Positions 1-7,792 of a DNA stretch of 64,000 nt are shown in pieces. Every line of letters begins with the position of its first letter. Position 1 is the first letter of the stretch. The position numbers and the translations under genes are program-made. The notes below the pieces were generated by a model. The model ran no database searches. It saw nothing but the letters and a program-made list of their open reading frames with translations, and was not told the DNA's origin. Source of the DNA: Rhodospirillales bacterium (GTDB taxonomy: Bacteria > Pseudomonadota > Alphaproteobacteria > TMED109); assembly GCA_028824295.1 (NCBI GenBank), contig JAPPED010000015.1:150356-214355 (forward strand), in the 5' to 3' direction.

Positions 1-1
1 A

Positions 2-397
2 CCGTCGATGTTTGGTCGTTCGGCTGTGGAACGGGCGACCATCGACATGTGGAATCGCAGGGTGGAGCTCGACGGCTTCATGCCGATCTTGCATGCAACG
101 CGGAACCAGGTCCCCCTGTTCGCGGGCCGTGTCGTGCCCGGAACGCGTACGGACTTGCCTCAGTTGCCTGCGATGGTGGAACGCGGTCAAGAGATGCTGC
201 ACATTTTCCTGCAACGACTGGATCCTCAGCTGGCGGGCAATCAGTTTGTTGCTGGAGACCAAGTCAGCATTGCCGACATCACCTGTTTCTTCGTGATCAA
301 TATGGCCAATCGTTTCGAGATGGGCGTGCAGGAGCGGTATCCGGGCATTTACCGTTGGCATTCGGAGTTTTCGGAGCGTCCATCAGCGAGTGCCTGA
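2..397 (+). CDS. Glutathione S-transferase, C-terminal part (5' end outside window)
   Basis: This is the C-terminal all-helical half of a glutathione S-transferase, a cytosolic enzyme that conjugates or transfers glutathione. The reading frame is open to the left edge, so the ATG at position 8 is probably internal and the thioredoxin-like N-terminal domain lies outside the window. The visible part has the N-capping box and hydrophobic staple typical of GST-C (SIADIT, near residue 88), after a 'GNQFVAGDQ' segment. The substrate cannot be told from this half. The gene converges on the ABC importer operon that ends at 565, and a perfect 8-bp hairpin follows its stop codon. Confidence 0.8.
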   Translation, partial: PSMFGRSAVERATIDMWNRRVELDGFMPILHATRNQVPLFAGRVVPGTRTDLPQLPAMVERGQEMLHIFLQRLDPQLAGNQFVAGDQVSIADITCFFVINMANRFEMGVQERYPGIYRWHSEFSERPSASA

Positions 398-420
398 ACG
401 AACGGCCGTTTCCCGTTCGT
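398..420 (+). terminator. Hairpin directly after the GST stop codon
   Basis: Perfect 8-bp inverted repeat, ACGAACGG (398-405) and CCGTTCGT (413-420), with a 7-base loop, starting one base after the stop codon. There is no clear T run after it, so intrinsic termination is plausible but not certain. The hairpin could also act on transcripts arriving from the convergent operon. Confidence 0.45.
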
Positions 421-564
421 CCTGAGCGTGGGGCCGGGGCGCCGGTGGTTCACGTGACATGTGAGATGGCCTCGATAGAAAGTAACGGAGGCCGGCCGGC
501 GGTTGTGGTGCCGGGTTCTTGGCATCGAAGGTCGGTGGTGGAAGGGTGGCTGCCCGGTTGCCCG

Positions 565-1401
565 CTACCGGCCGACCGGGCCCTGTCCACCACGCTTTCG
601 CAAGTATTCCACCACGCCCAACAGGACGAGTACGAAGGCGACCAGGAACGTAGCCACTGCAAGTATTTCCGGACTGATTTGTTCGCGAATGCCGGCCCAC
701 ATCTGCCTTGGGATGGTGCGTTGCTCAAGTCCTCCGAGGAACAATACGGTGACTACCTCGTCAAATGACGCGGCAAAAGCGAACAAACCCCCGGCGATGA
801 CGCCGGGGGCAATCAACGGCAACTGGACGCGACGAAAGACCGCAAACGGTCCAGCGCCCAGACTCGCAGCGGCACGTGCCAGATTCTGGTCAAACCCGCT
901 GAGCGTGGCCGTCACGGTGATCACCACGAAGGGCGTGCCGAGGGCGGCATGGGCGAGGATCAGGCCGAGGTGCGTCTGAGAGAGGCCCAGCTTCGAATAG
1001 AAGAAAAACATGCCAGCCGCCGAAATAATGATCGGAGTAATCATCGGCGAGATCAGTAGCCCGGTGACGAATGCGCGGCCAGGCATCGCGGGGCTGGCCA
1101 GTCCGAGCGCAGCCAGCACTCCGAGGACTGTCGCCAGGGCTGCAGCGACGAGGCCGATGAACAGGCTGTTGGTCAGGGCAAGACGCCACTCCTCATTCAC
1201 GATCACGCTGCGATACCAACGCAACGAATACGCATCAGCATCGAGGGCCAGCATTCCCTGGCTGAACGTGAAATAGGGTTCGGCGTTGAAGCTGAGCGGA
1301 ACCACGACCAGCATCGGGGCTATCAGGAATGCGAAGACCGCGATGCAGAAGGCAAGGTACAGTCCGCGCCCAAGGCGCTCAGCGAGATTGTGGCCGGTCA
1401 T
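565..1401 (-). CDS. potC: ABC transporter permease, PotC type (spermidine/putrescine family)
   Basis: Inner-membrane permease of about 278 residues belonging to the polyamine-type ABC importers. It has about six membrane segments and a binding-protein-dependent transport domain. The EAA-like loop in the C-terminal half (ARAAASLGAGPFAVFRRVQL) is where the ATPase docks. I chose ATG 1401 because it lies 11 bp after the stop of the other permease gene (1413) and gives the usual family length. The open frame runs further upstream into that gene without another likely start. It is the last gene of a four-gene minus-strand operon (ATPase, binding protein, two permeases). The substrate is inferred from the family only. 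Putrescine, spermidine or a related amine is likely, but opine- or amino-acid-like cargo is possible. Confidence 0.85.
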   Translation of the reverse strand: MTGHNLAERLGRGLYLAFCIAVFAFLIAPMLVVVPLSFNAEPYFTFSQGMLALDADAYSLRWYRSVIVNEEWRLALTNSLFIGLVAAALATVLGVLAALGLASPAMPGRAFVTGLLISPMITPIIISAAGMFFFYSKLGLSQTHLGLILAHAALGTPFVVITVTATLSGFDQNLARAAASLGAGPFAVFRRVQLPLIAPGVIAGGLFAFAASFDEVVTVLFLGGLEQRTIPRQMWAGIREQISPEILAVATFLVAFVLVLLGVVEYLRKRGGQGPVGR

Positions 1402-1412
1402 GCCATACCGAA

Positions 1413-2609
1413 TCAGGTGAACCGCATCCGTTCGATGCCTACGAGCCGATTGAACAGGCAATAGAGCAACGCGACACAGACCAGCAGGATGGCGCCGAGG
1501 GCTGCGGCGAGGCCCCAATTGAGGGATTGCTGCATGTGGTACGCAATCAGGTTGGAGATCAATTGACCCGTGCGTCCACCAACCAGGGCCGGTGTGATGT
1601 AGTAGCCGATGGACAGGATGAACACGAGCAGAGATCCGGCCGCTACGCCGGGGACGGACTGCGGCCAATACACACGCACGAACGTTTGCCGAAACGTGGC
1701 GCCCAAGGCTGCTGCCGCTCGCATCTGGGACGGCGAAATGGTTCGCATGACGGCGTAGAGAGGCAGGACCATGAAGGGCAGGAGGATCTGGGTCATCGCT
1801 ACCAACGTGCCCGTCATGTTGTAGATCATGGGGAAGCGTGTCTCGTCAGTGGTCACCCCGACCGCGACCAACAGGTCGTTGATTACCCCTTGATTCTGAA
1901 GAAGGACGATCCAGGAAGTGGTACGAACCAGTAACGATGTCCAGAACGGAACCAGTATGAGAAGCAGCAGGAGGTTGGCTTTCGAGGGGCTGCTGTTCGC
2001 GATGAGGTAGGCCACCGGATAACCGAGGATCAGGCAGAGCATGGTGATCGCGATGCTGACTGCCAACGTCCGTCCAAGGAGGGGGAGGTAAATGCGCCGA
2101 TCTGGCGGCTGGAGAACCACCTTCCCAGCTGTGTCTTGTCCCAGATCGAGGGCGTGCAGGAAGTGGCGCGCAGTGTACCGCTCGCCGGAGCGCTGGAGCG
2201 CCCGCCACGCCTTCGCCTCTCCCCAAACTGGGTCGGCGGCGGTCACGGCCTCCTGCCACGAGTCGGGGTTGACGTCGTGGAGCTTCCGGGCCGTGCGGAC
2301 GATCGCACTGCGCATGCCGGTTTCCAGGCGGTTGACGCGCGTGGCGACGCCGCCGAGGGCCCGTTGCTCGTGCAGCTTTCGAAATTCCAGCCCCAGTGCA
2401 CGAAATACTTTTTCACCCGGAATCGACGTACCGTCCCAGTCGTCAAGCAACGCGAGAGTGTCGGGTAAGGAGTCGGCAACCAAGGGCTCGTGAACACTGC
2501 GAACCAGCATCGTGCCCAGCGGAGCCAGGAACGTGACACCGATGAAGGCAACGAGCGGCAGCGTCAGGGCTGCCGCCCGAAACCGCGCTGCCGCTAGCGA
2601 GAGAGCCAC
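1413..2609 (-). CDS. potB: ABC transporter permease, PotB type, with long N-terminal periplasmic insertion
   Basis: Permease of 398 residues and partner of the PotC-type protein. One membrane segment near residues 13-35 is followed by about 150 soluble residues. The core transport domain then starts near residue 175, with an EAA-like loop (MRAAAALGATFRQTFVRVYW) near residue 295. PotB proteins are usually about 280-300 residues, so the insert is notable, but it is known in the larger PotB-like/alphaproteobacterial subfamily. The start is GTG at 2609 and overlaps the end of the binding-protein gene by 16 bp, which suggests translational coupling. It belongs to the operon at 565-4929. Confidence 0.85.
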   Translation of the reverse strand: MALSLAAARFRAAALTLPLVAFIGVTFLAPLGTMLVRSVHEPLVADSLPDTLALLDDWDGTSIPGEKVFRALGLEFRKLHEQRALGGVATRVNRLETGMRSAIVRTARKLHDVNPDSWQEAVTAADPVWGEAKAWRALQRSGERYTARHFLHALDLGQDTAGKVVLQPPDRRIYLPLLGRTLAVSIAITMLCLILGYPVAYLIANSSPSKANLLLLLILVPFWTSLLVRTTSWIVLLQNQGVINDLLVAVGVTTDETRFPMIYNMTGTLVAMTQILLPFMVLPLYAVMRTISPSQMRAAAALGATFRQTFVRVYWPQSVPGVAAGSLLVFILSIGYYITPALVGGRTGQLISNLIAYHMQQSLNWGLAAALGAILLVCVALLYCLFNRLVGIERMRFT

Positions 2610-3712
2610 ACGCTAAAGCGCTCGTTCATTTCCTCGCCGTTGTCGCTCCACCACTCCCAATCATTTCGCACCACGCGGCCCATGTTCTCGGGAGCGCTCG
2701 GCATGTGTGGCCGCATTTCCACACCGGTTTCGTGGTGCGTAGAAATCAAGTCAATGCCTGAACGACGCGTCGGACTGTAGGCAATGTATCGGCCAATGGC
2801 AGCCATGTTTTCAACCCGCGAGGCAAACAACAAGAAGCGTTTGGCCGCTTCTAGGTTGGGCGTCCCGGCGACAATGGCGAACTGCGAATAGTCAAGCATC
2901 TGGCCGTCCCAGACGATGGTGAAGGGTTGTTGTTCCAGAACTTGAGCGTTGAAAATGCGTCCGTTGTACGCGGTACTCATGAGGACTTCTTGGTCGGCCA
3001 GCATCTGGGGTGGTTGCGCGCCCGCCTCCCACCAAACAATGTGTTCCTTGATCGTGTCGAGCTTGTTGAAGGCCCGGCTCAGACCTTCGGGGGTGTTCAG
3101 AACTTCATAGACTTCTCCCGGCGGCACCCCGTCCGCCATCAATGCGAATTCGAGGTTCCCGACGGCCGTTCGACGCATGCCGCGACGCCCCGGAAACTTC
3201 TCAATATCGAAAAAATCCTCAATGGTGGTGGGCCGCTCCCCGCCAAAGCTCTCATTGTTGTAGGCGTAGACGGTGGAGTAAAAGATGCCGCCACCGCCGC
3301 ACTCCGAGTACGTGCCCTCGTAGTAATCGTCGCGTGCGGGCGTGCCGTCTGCAGCCGGCGGTAGTTCGTCGATGTCGATGAGCTCCAACAGGCCCTCGTC
3401 ACATCCGCGTACCAAATCCGCGAACTCCAGATCGACCACGTCCCAGTGGACGCTGCCGGTTTCTACCTGGGCTCGAATCTGGGCAAGGCCGCCGTTGTAG
3501 CTTTCAAGGCGGACCTCGATGTCGGTTTCGTTTGTGAATGGGTCCATCACCGCCTTTCTGCATGCTTCCGCATATGATCCGCCCCAGGACACCACGGTCA
3601 CGGAACTGTCGGCCACCGCCTGCGGAACTGCAACGGCATGCATTGCCAGTGCGACGATGAATGCCAGGACACCTTGCTGGAGCTTGGTGCGAGATTTGTG
3701 AGGCGCACTCAT
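2594..3712 (-). CDS. potD: Periplasmic substrate-binding protein, PotD/polyamine type
   Basis: Extracellular solute-binding protein of 372 residues. A Sec signal peptide covers about residues 1-35 (basic start, hydrophobic core, cleavage near AVADSS). The mature part begins with VTVVSWGGSY, typical of the spermidine/putrescine-binding family. A Cys pair near residues 104 and 138 could form a disulfide. It would capture the substrate in the periplasm and deliver it to the permease pair encoded downstream. Its ATG overlaps the ATPase stop codon (ATGA at 3709-3712). The ligand cannot be assigned from sequence alone, because polyamine-binding residues vary in this branch. Confidence 0.87.
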   Translation of the reverse strand: MSAPHKSRTKLQQGVLAFIVALAMHAVAVPQAVADSSVTVVSWGGSYAEACRKAVMDPFTNETDIEVRLESYNGGLAQIRAQVETGSVHWDVVDLEFADLVRGCDEGLLELIDIDELPPAADGTPARDDYYEGTYSECGGGGIFYSTVYAYNNESFGGERPTTIEDFFDIEKFPGRRGMRRTAVGNLEFALMADGVPPGEVYEVLNTPEGLSRAFNKLDTIKEHIVWWEAGAQPPQMLADQEVLMSTAYNGRIFNAQVLEQQPFTIVWDGQMLDYSQFAIVAGTPNLEAAKRFLLFASRVENMAAIGRYIAYSPTRRSGIDLISTHHETGVEMRPHMPSAPENMGRVVRNDWEWWSDNGEEMNERFSVWLSR

Positions 3713-4929
3713 ACGCCATCCTCCTGATGAGATTGAGCCAGTAGCGTATCGTTCGTTCGCCCCGTTTTTGGCGTCCCGGCGTCCACGGGGGTTCGCGATT
3801 GGTTCTCGGCGCCTTGCTGATTCACTGAGATCGGGCCTGAACCACCTTCCTCGTCAGGCAGGGCGCGGCAGTCCATCACGCTCCAGCCGATGCGGATGCG
3901 GTCGCCTTCCAAGACTGCGCTGTGACCCACCGTGTTTTGAATCTTGACAACGAAATTGGGGTTGCCGCACAGGTTGACGCGCAGTCGAAGATGGTCGCCT
4001 ATGAACAAGATGTCCTCGACGACCGCCTCGAACTCGTTCGTGTAGACACCCGGTTTGGTGAGGCTCACACGTTCCGGGCGGATCGCCAGAACGGATCTAT
4101 CGCCGGGGCGACAATGGTGCACCGGGAATGCCCTGACGGTTCCGCCCGGCGTCTCGATGTCGCAGAAATCGCGCTCCACTTTCCGGACGTGCCCTCGCAA
4201 CATGTTGTTGTCACCAATGAAGCTCGCGACGAATTCGCGCTCGGGTTCTTCATACAATGTCTCCGGTGCGGCGACTTGCTGAATATGGCCGCGGTGGAAC
4301 ACCGCGACGCGTGATGACATCGCCATCGCCTCCTGCTGGTCGTGAGTGACGTAAACGACGGTCACGCCCAAGTCCTGCTGCATTCGGCGAATCTCGAATT
4401 GCATCTCTTCGCGTAGGCGCCGGTCCAATGCACCGAGCGGTTCGTCCATCAGCACCAGCGACGGGTTGAACACCAACGCCCGGGCAATCGCGACACGCTG
4501 CTGTTGACCTCCGGAGAGCTCCGCAGGCCGGCGGTCTTCGAACCCGTCAAGCCGGACAACCTCGAGCGCCTGCCGAATCCGCTGTCTTCGACTGGCTGCC
4601 GAGATCCCGCGCACCTCCAGCGGAAACGCTAGGTTCCGTCTTACAGTCATGTGGGGAAACAGAGCGTAATTCTGAAATACCACGCCGATACCCCGCTTCC
4701 GCGGCGGCAGGTGCTGAACGGACCGGCCCGACAAACGAATTTCCCCGGACGACGGTGCTTCGAAGCCTGCCAGCATCATCAAACAGGTGGTCTTTCCGGA
4801 CCCGGACGGGCCTAGCAACGTGAAGAACTCGCCTTCCTGTACGCGTAAATCAAGGTCCTGGACAACCATGGTCCGCCCGTCGTAGGTCTTGCTGACACCT
4901 CGGAACTCAACATGCGGCGCGGACTGCAT
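3709..4929 (-). CDS. potA: ABC transporter ATP-binding protein, PotA type
   Basis: Cytoplasmic ATPase of 406 residues that drives the importer. Walker A is at residues 40-48 (GPSGSGKTT), the signature LSGGQQQR at 138-145, Walker B ending in DEP at 158-164, and an H-loop (THD) near 196. A C-terminal TOBE-type regulatory domain covers about residues 240-360, followed by a polar tail of about 45 residues. All catalytic motifs are intact. It is the first gene of the operon. A GAAGG ribosome site lies about 9 bases before the ATG, and a 22-bp dyad lies 30 bp upstream. Confidence 0.9.
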   Translation of the reverse strand: MQSAPHVEFRGVSKTYDGRTMVVQDLDLRVQEGEFFTLLGPSGSGKTTCLMMLAGFEAPSSGEIRLSGRSVQHLPPRKRGIGVVFQNYALFPHMTVRRNLAFPLEVRGISAASRRQRIRQALEVVRLDGFEDRRPAELSGGQQQRVAIARALVFNPSLVLMDEPLGALDRRLREEMQFEIRRMQQDLGVTVVYVTHDQQEAMAMSSRVAVFHRGHIQQVAAPETLYEEPEREFVASFIGDNNMLRGHVRKVERDFCDIETPGGTVRAFPVHHCRPGDRSVLAIRPERVSLTKPGVYTNEFEAVVEDILFIGDHLRLRVNLCGNPNFVVKIQNTVGHSAVLEGDRIRIGWSVMDCRALPDEEGGSGPISVNQQGAENQSRTPVDAGTPKTGRTNDTLLAQSHQEDGV

Positions 4930-5256
4930 TTCCTACAACCTTCAGGAGCAGATTTTTCGGCAACAATTGTACCTGTTGCCCTGCGGGCGACCACCGAAAA
5001 TGCCCCTATGGCGGCCTCGCATCGACCTCACTGTGGGTTCAGCAACCGTTCGGGCGACGCGGATTCCAGGCCCGTTCGCACGCAGGCGCCGTGGACCCGG
5101 CACCGTTGGCACCCCCACGCGCGCTTCACTTCTGGTCGTGCGCGGCAACGCGGCGACGGCTTTGCGAGGTCTGGGCACCATCCGGAAGGCGGGTATCACG
5201 CGTCATCTGAGGCGGCCAATTGGATCGCACCGACTTTTCAGAACGTTGGGCTGATC
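4930..5256. other. Intergenic region between pot operon and SpoIIE phosphatase gene
   Basis: About 330 bp without a convincing gene. It holds the leader and probable promoter of the pot operon, including the dyad at 4959-4980, and the 3' flank of the phosphatase gene ending at 5257. I found no clear terminator hairpin for the phosphatase gene. Confidence 0.6.
4959..4980. promoter_or_regulatory. 22-bp dyad upstream of the pot operon, possible operator over the -10
   Basis: Perfect 7-bp inverted repeat GGCAACA-N8-TGTTGCC, 30 bp upstream of potA. On the minus strand the spacer holds TACAAT (4971-4966), which could serve as a -10 box. I see no good -35. A repressor or activator dimer binding here would control the importer operon. 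No regulator gene adjoins it in this window. Confidence 0.45.
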
Positions 5257-6222
5257 TCAAAAGTGAACTTTCACCACCGAGAAGTCGTCGGGTAGCGCAC
5301 CTTCACCGTACTGGGACTGCACCCACTCGTATATTTCTGCCGGTCCCCGACCGGCATCGGCGCTTGCAAAATCGACCAGGTCTTGCTGGGACAGCATCTG
5401 GTCGTCTGCGACGGGGATTTCGTACGCTCCGTCGCTATAGACCAGCAATTGATCATGTGTCTTTACGATGGTTGTCGCTTCAGGGAATTGCAGGCCCGGA
5501 AACGTGCCGATTGCAACGTTTCCCTTGTTACCCAAGAGCCTGGTGGACACCGCACCACTATCACCCGAGTCATCACGATCAACGCTGAGCAGGATCGCGG
5601 CCGGATGTCCTCCGGACGAATACCGCAGCTCGCCGCTTCGCTGATCATGGACGCCGTACCAGATCGTAAAGAACATATTGTTCTGGTTTTCCATGGGAAA
5701 CGTATCGTTGAGGGCGGCGAGGACCGAACTCGGGTCCCGAAATTCGGCGCTCGACATCGCCTGCGTCCGCAGGACATTGATGATGGTTGCGGACAGGAGG
5801 GCAGCGCCGATGCCGTGCCCGCAGACATCAATCAGGTAAATCGCGAAATGATCCGGATCTATATGGTGGTAACCAAACGAGTCACCGCCTAACTCTGTCG
5901 ATGGCTCGAAATACCATTCGGTGCTCGGCCATTCGGAACGCGGCTCCGGTAGAATCGAACATGCGTAACGAGAGGCATCGTTCAGTTCTTCTTCCAGCCG
6001 TGCTTGCGTGCGTTGCAGCAGGATGTTGCTTTCCGCAAGCTGATCCTCAACCGCCTCGCCGTGAGCGATAGTGGCCTCGTAAAGCAGCTGGAGATCACTG
6101 TGCTCAGCCTCCAGCTCAGCAAGCTTGCCTCTGGTTTCCGCGAGCATGCCAGCGAGGGCAGGTGCTACCCGCGCTTCTGCCAATTCCTGCTCAGTCAGGC
6201 TCTCAGCCGTCTCGGTGGACAT
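5257..6222 (-). CDS. Soluble PP2C-type (SpoIIE/RsbU) serine phosphatase with N-terminal coiled coil
   Basis: Protein of 321 residues. Residues 1-90 are charged and helical (likely coiled coil), with no membrane segment. Residues about 100-320 form a SpoIIE/RsbU-type PP2C phosphatase domain. Metal-binding motifs are intact: LGGDSFG near 112, DVCGHG near 133, SDGAYE near 263 and DDFSVV near the C terminus. Such enzymes dephosphorylate phosphoserine on STAS-domain proteins in partner-switching pathways. A STAS protein is encoded at 11986. The gene is divergent from the plus-strand signalling operon at 7271-12324, across a 1-kb gap, which suggests a shared pathway. The input is unknown because no sensor domain is visible. 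GGAG lies 4 bases before the ATG. Confidence 0.88.
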   Translation of the reverse strand: MSTETAESLTEQELAEARVAPALAGMLAETRGKLAELEAEHSDLQLLYEATIAHGEAVEDQLAESNILLQRTQARLEEELNDASRYACSILPEPRSEWPSTEWYFEPSTELGGDSFGYHHIDPDHFAIYLIDVCGHGIGAALLSATIINVLRTQAMSSAEFRDPSSVLAALNDTFPMENQNNMFFTIWYGVHDQRSGELRYSSGGHPAAILLSVDRDDSGDSGAVSTRLLGNKGNVAIGTFPGLQFPEATTIVKTHDQLLVYSDGAYEIPVADDQMLSQQDLVDFASADAGRGPAEIYEWVQSQYGEGALPDDFSVVKVHF

Positions 6223-7270
6223 CGGCTCCGCTTGGCCTCAGCAATGGACAATGCATCCTTGTGAGAATTTTGATCGCCATGCACGGTCGTGTCAAATCAT
6301 GAGCTTCGGCATCTGGTGCGCAGAAACGCAAGTAAATGTCTGATCTGCGGCGCACTGTCGGGATGGCGCACACGAGTAGAACCTGATCGGTGCTGCCGGG
6401 ATCCTGTCACCACTTCCGGCCCGCGCTGGCAAGTCTGCGGACCTCGGCCAAGAATTGGGGTTGGCGCGCTGGTTCGACAGGTTGAAAGATGTGGGAATGG
6501 AACGGTCCTGGGAACTCGTGCGCGTGGCGAGGTCCGGGCGGGAAACGTGGCGCGGACTTGCGCGCAAACGGCGATCTCGGTGATCCGGCAATCGGTCAAC
6601 TAGGTGGTAGCGAGCCCGGCAATGGTTCCTAGCGAGATGAGGTCGAAACCCCCAGTTCGCTGGACGCCCGGAAAGACGTCACGTGTCGTCGTGCAAACCG
6701 CTACAAGGCATATTCGTCATGGCGGGAGTGCGGTCGCTGCCGGCTGTTGGTGCACCAATCCTGTTCGGGTCGTGATTGCTCTCTGTCACGTGGCCTCGCG
6801 TGCCGCTGTCACGCATCGCCATCGGATGGGCGGGGAAAAATGCGGGGGAGTCCTGCAAGTGGCTATTCGCCGCTGTGACCAGAGGTCAGGGCCAGCCGTG
6901 AAACGGTTTCTGTGCAAGTGGGCCTTCCGAAGCAAGCTTGGTCACGCATCCTGGTCGGATCGATCCCGCTGCGAAAACGCGCACATGTGCGCTGGTTGCC
7001 CCATTATGGCTAGCTGCAGTAGCCTGTACATAGTAGCCAACCTGTGCTATAGGTCACTGGCAAGCGGTTGGCGATGCTCTGCTAGCCTGTTGTGCGCAAT
7101 AGCTTCTTCCGGCGATTGTGGAGCAGCATCCGATCTTTCTGAGAGTTCTACATGATGGCGGCCGAACGGTTGCGCACCACTCTGGCCCCGTTCAATGGTG
7201 ACGGGTGCCGGAGCCGCGGCTTGCCCCGGAACCGCAAATGTGCGGACAGGTGTGCCGGGCTGGTAACTGC
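6223..7270. other. 1-kb divergent intergenic region of the partner-switching locus
   Basis: No open frame here has convincing coding character. The longest (6604-7155, plus) is rich in Cys, Arg and Trp in the manner of non-coding high-GC DNA. The region must carry the promoters of the divergent phosphatase gene and the signalling operon. From 7000 to 7100 the base composition is less GC-rich than its surroundings, with recurring AGTAGCC and TAGCCTGT words. Confidence 0.5.
7025..7053 (+). promoter_or_regulatory. Possible sigma-70 promoter of the signalling operon
   Basis: TGTACA (7025-7030), a 17-bp spacer and TATAGG (7048-7053), each matching the consensus hexamer at 4 of 6 positions. It lies about 215 bp upstream of the first gene of the operon. 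The short repeats AGTAGCC/TAGCCTGT flank it. This is a weak call. Confidence 0.25.
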
Positions 7271-7792
7271 ATGACCGATACGCAGAACAACAGCCTCCCT
7301 GAGGATGGCTACGACCTCCTTCTGGAATTCGATTTGGACACCAAGGTCTTGGATGACCAGTGGGACTATTGCGATTACATGTCGTCGTACGTTGCGCGGA
7401 TGGTTAGCCATGATCGCGCTGACCCGTTCATGTTTTCGAACCTTCTGTCAGCGACCCTGAATGAGCTATTCGAGACGGTCTACCGCACTCGCAAAGAAGC
7501 GGGACAATTCCGTTTTCAGCTTCTGCGAAAAGGCCCCATTGACCGGATCACAATGCTGGTGCCCTGCGCAGCGGACGAACAGGAGTTCTACATCAAGACA
7601 GCGGAGGAACTCTGTACGGCGGACGCTTCCGAAAAATACCTGGATCTCCTTTTTTCGGACGAGGGCTTCGACCGTCGTGTCGGGCTGTTCGAACTCGCAA
7701 TTTCATACAAGGCCGCAGTATCAGCTGATGCGGTTGAGGATCGCGCGCTTCGCCTGACGGTTGACTTGGCGTTGGAGCCAGAGCCGGACTAA
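7271..7792 (+). CDS. Degenerate GHKL-like regulatory protein (slr1658-like), first gene of signalling operon
   Basis: Soluble protein of 173 residues. Residues 55-72 (FSNLLSATLNELFETV) resemble the N-box helix of GHKL/anti-sigma-factor-type kinases such as the SiaB/DUF6272 and slr1658-type regulators. I cannot find the glycine-rich ATP-lid motif (GxGLG) further on, so it may be a non-catalytic partner-binding relative. I chose ATG 7271 over the upstream in-frame ATG 7205, because residues before it are Cys/Pro-rich and unlike a protein. Its stop overlaps the next start (TAATG at 7790-7794). The family assignment rests on the motif and neighbourhood, not on a search. Confidence 0.65.
   Translation: MTDTQNNSLPEDGYDLLLEFDLDTKVLDDQWDYCDYMSSYVARMVSHDRADPFMFSNLLSATLNELFETVYRTRKEAGQFRFQLLRKGPIDRITMLVPCAADEQEFYIKTAEELCTADASEKYLDLLFSDEGFDRRVGLFELAISYKAAVSADAVEDRALRLTVDLALEPEPD

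Noticed and set aside
49..768. 239-codon plus-strand frame across the GST end and the potC end
   Set aside because: Runs out of frame through the GST gene and antisense to potC; no protein-like features.
7059..7075. GG-N10-GC element (TGGCAAGCGGTTGGC) resembling a sigma-54 promoter
   Set aside because: Only the GG and GC dinucleotides fit well; the TTGC half is poor and the distance to the first gene is about 200 bp.
7018..7094. AGTAGCC and TAGCCTGT words recurring near the signalling operon promoter
   Set aside because: Spacing is irregular and copies are short; could be chance, so not called as an operator.
6604..7155. 183-codon plus-strand open frame in the divergent gap
   Set aside because: Cys/Arg/Trp-rich composition, no family likeness, no good ribosome site; looks like chance open frame in GC-rich DNA.
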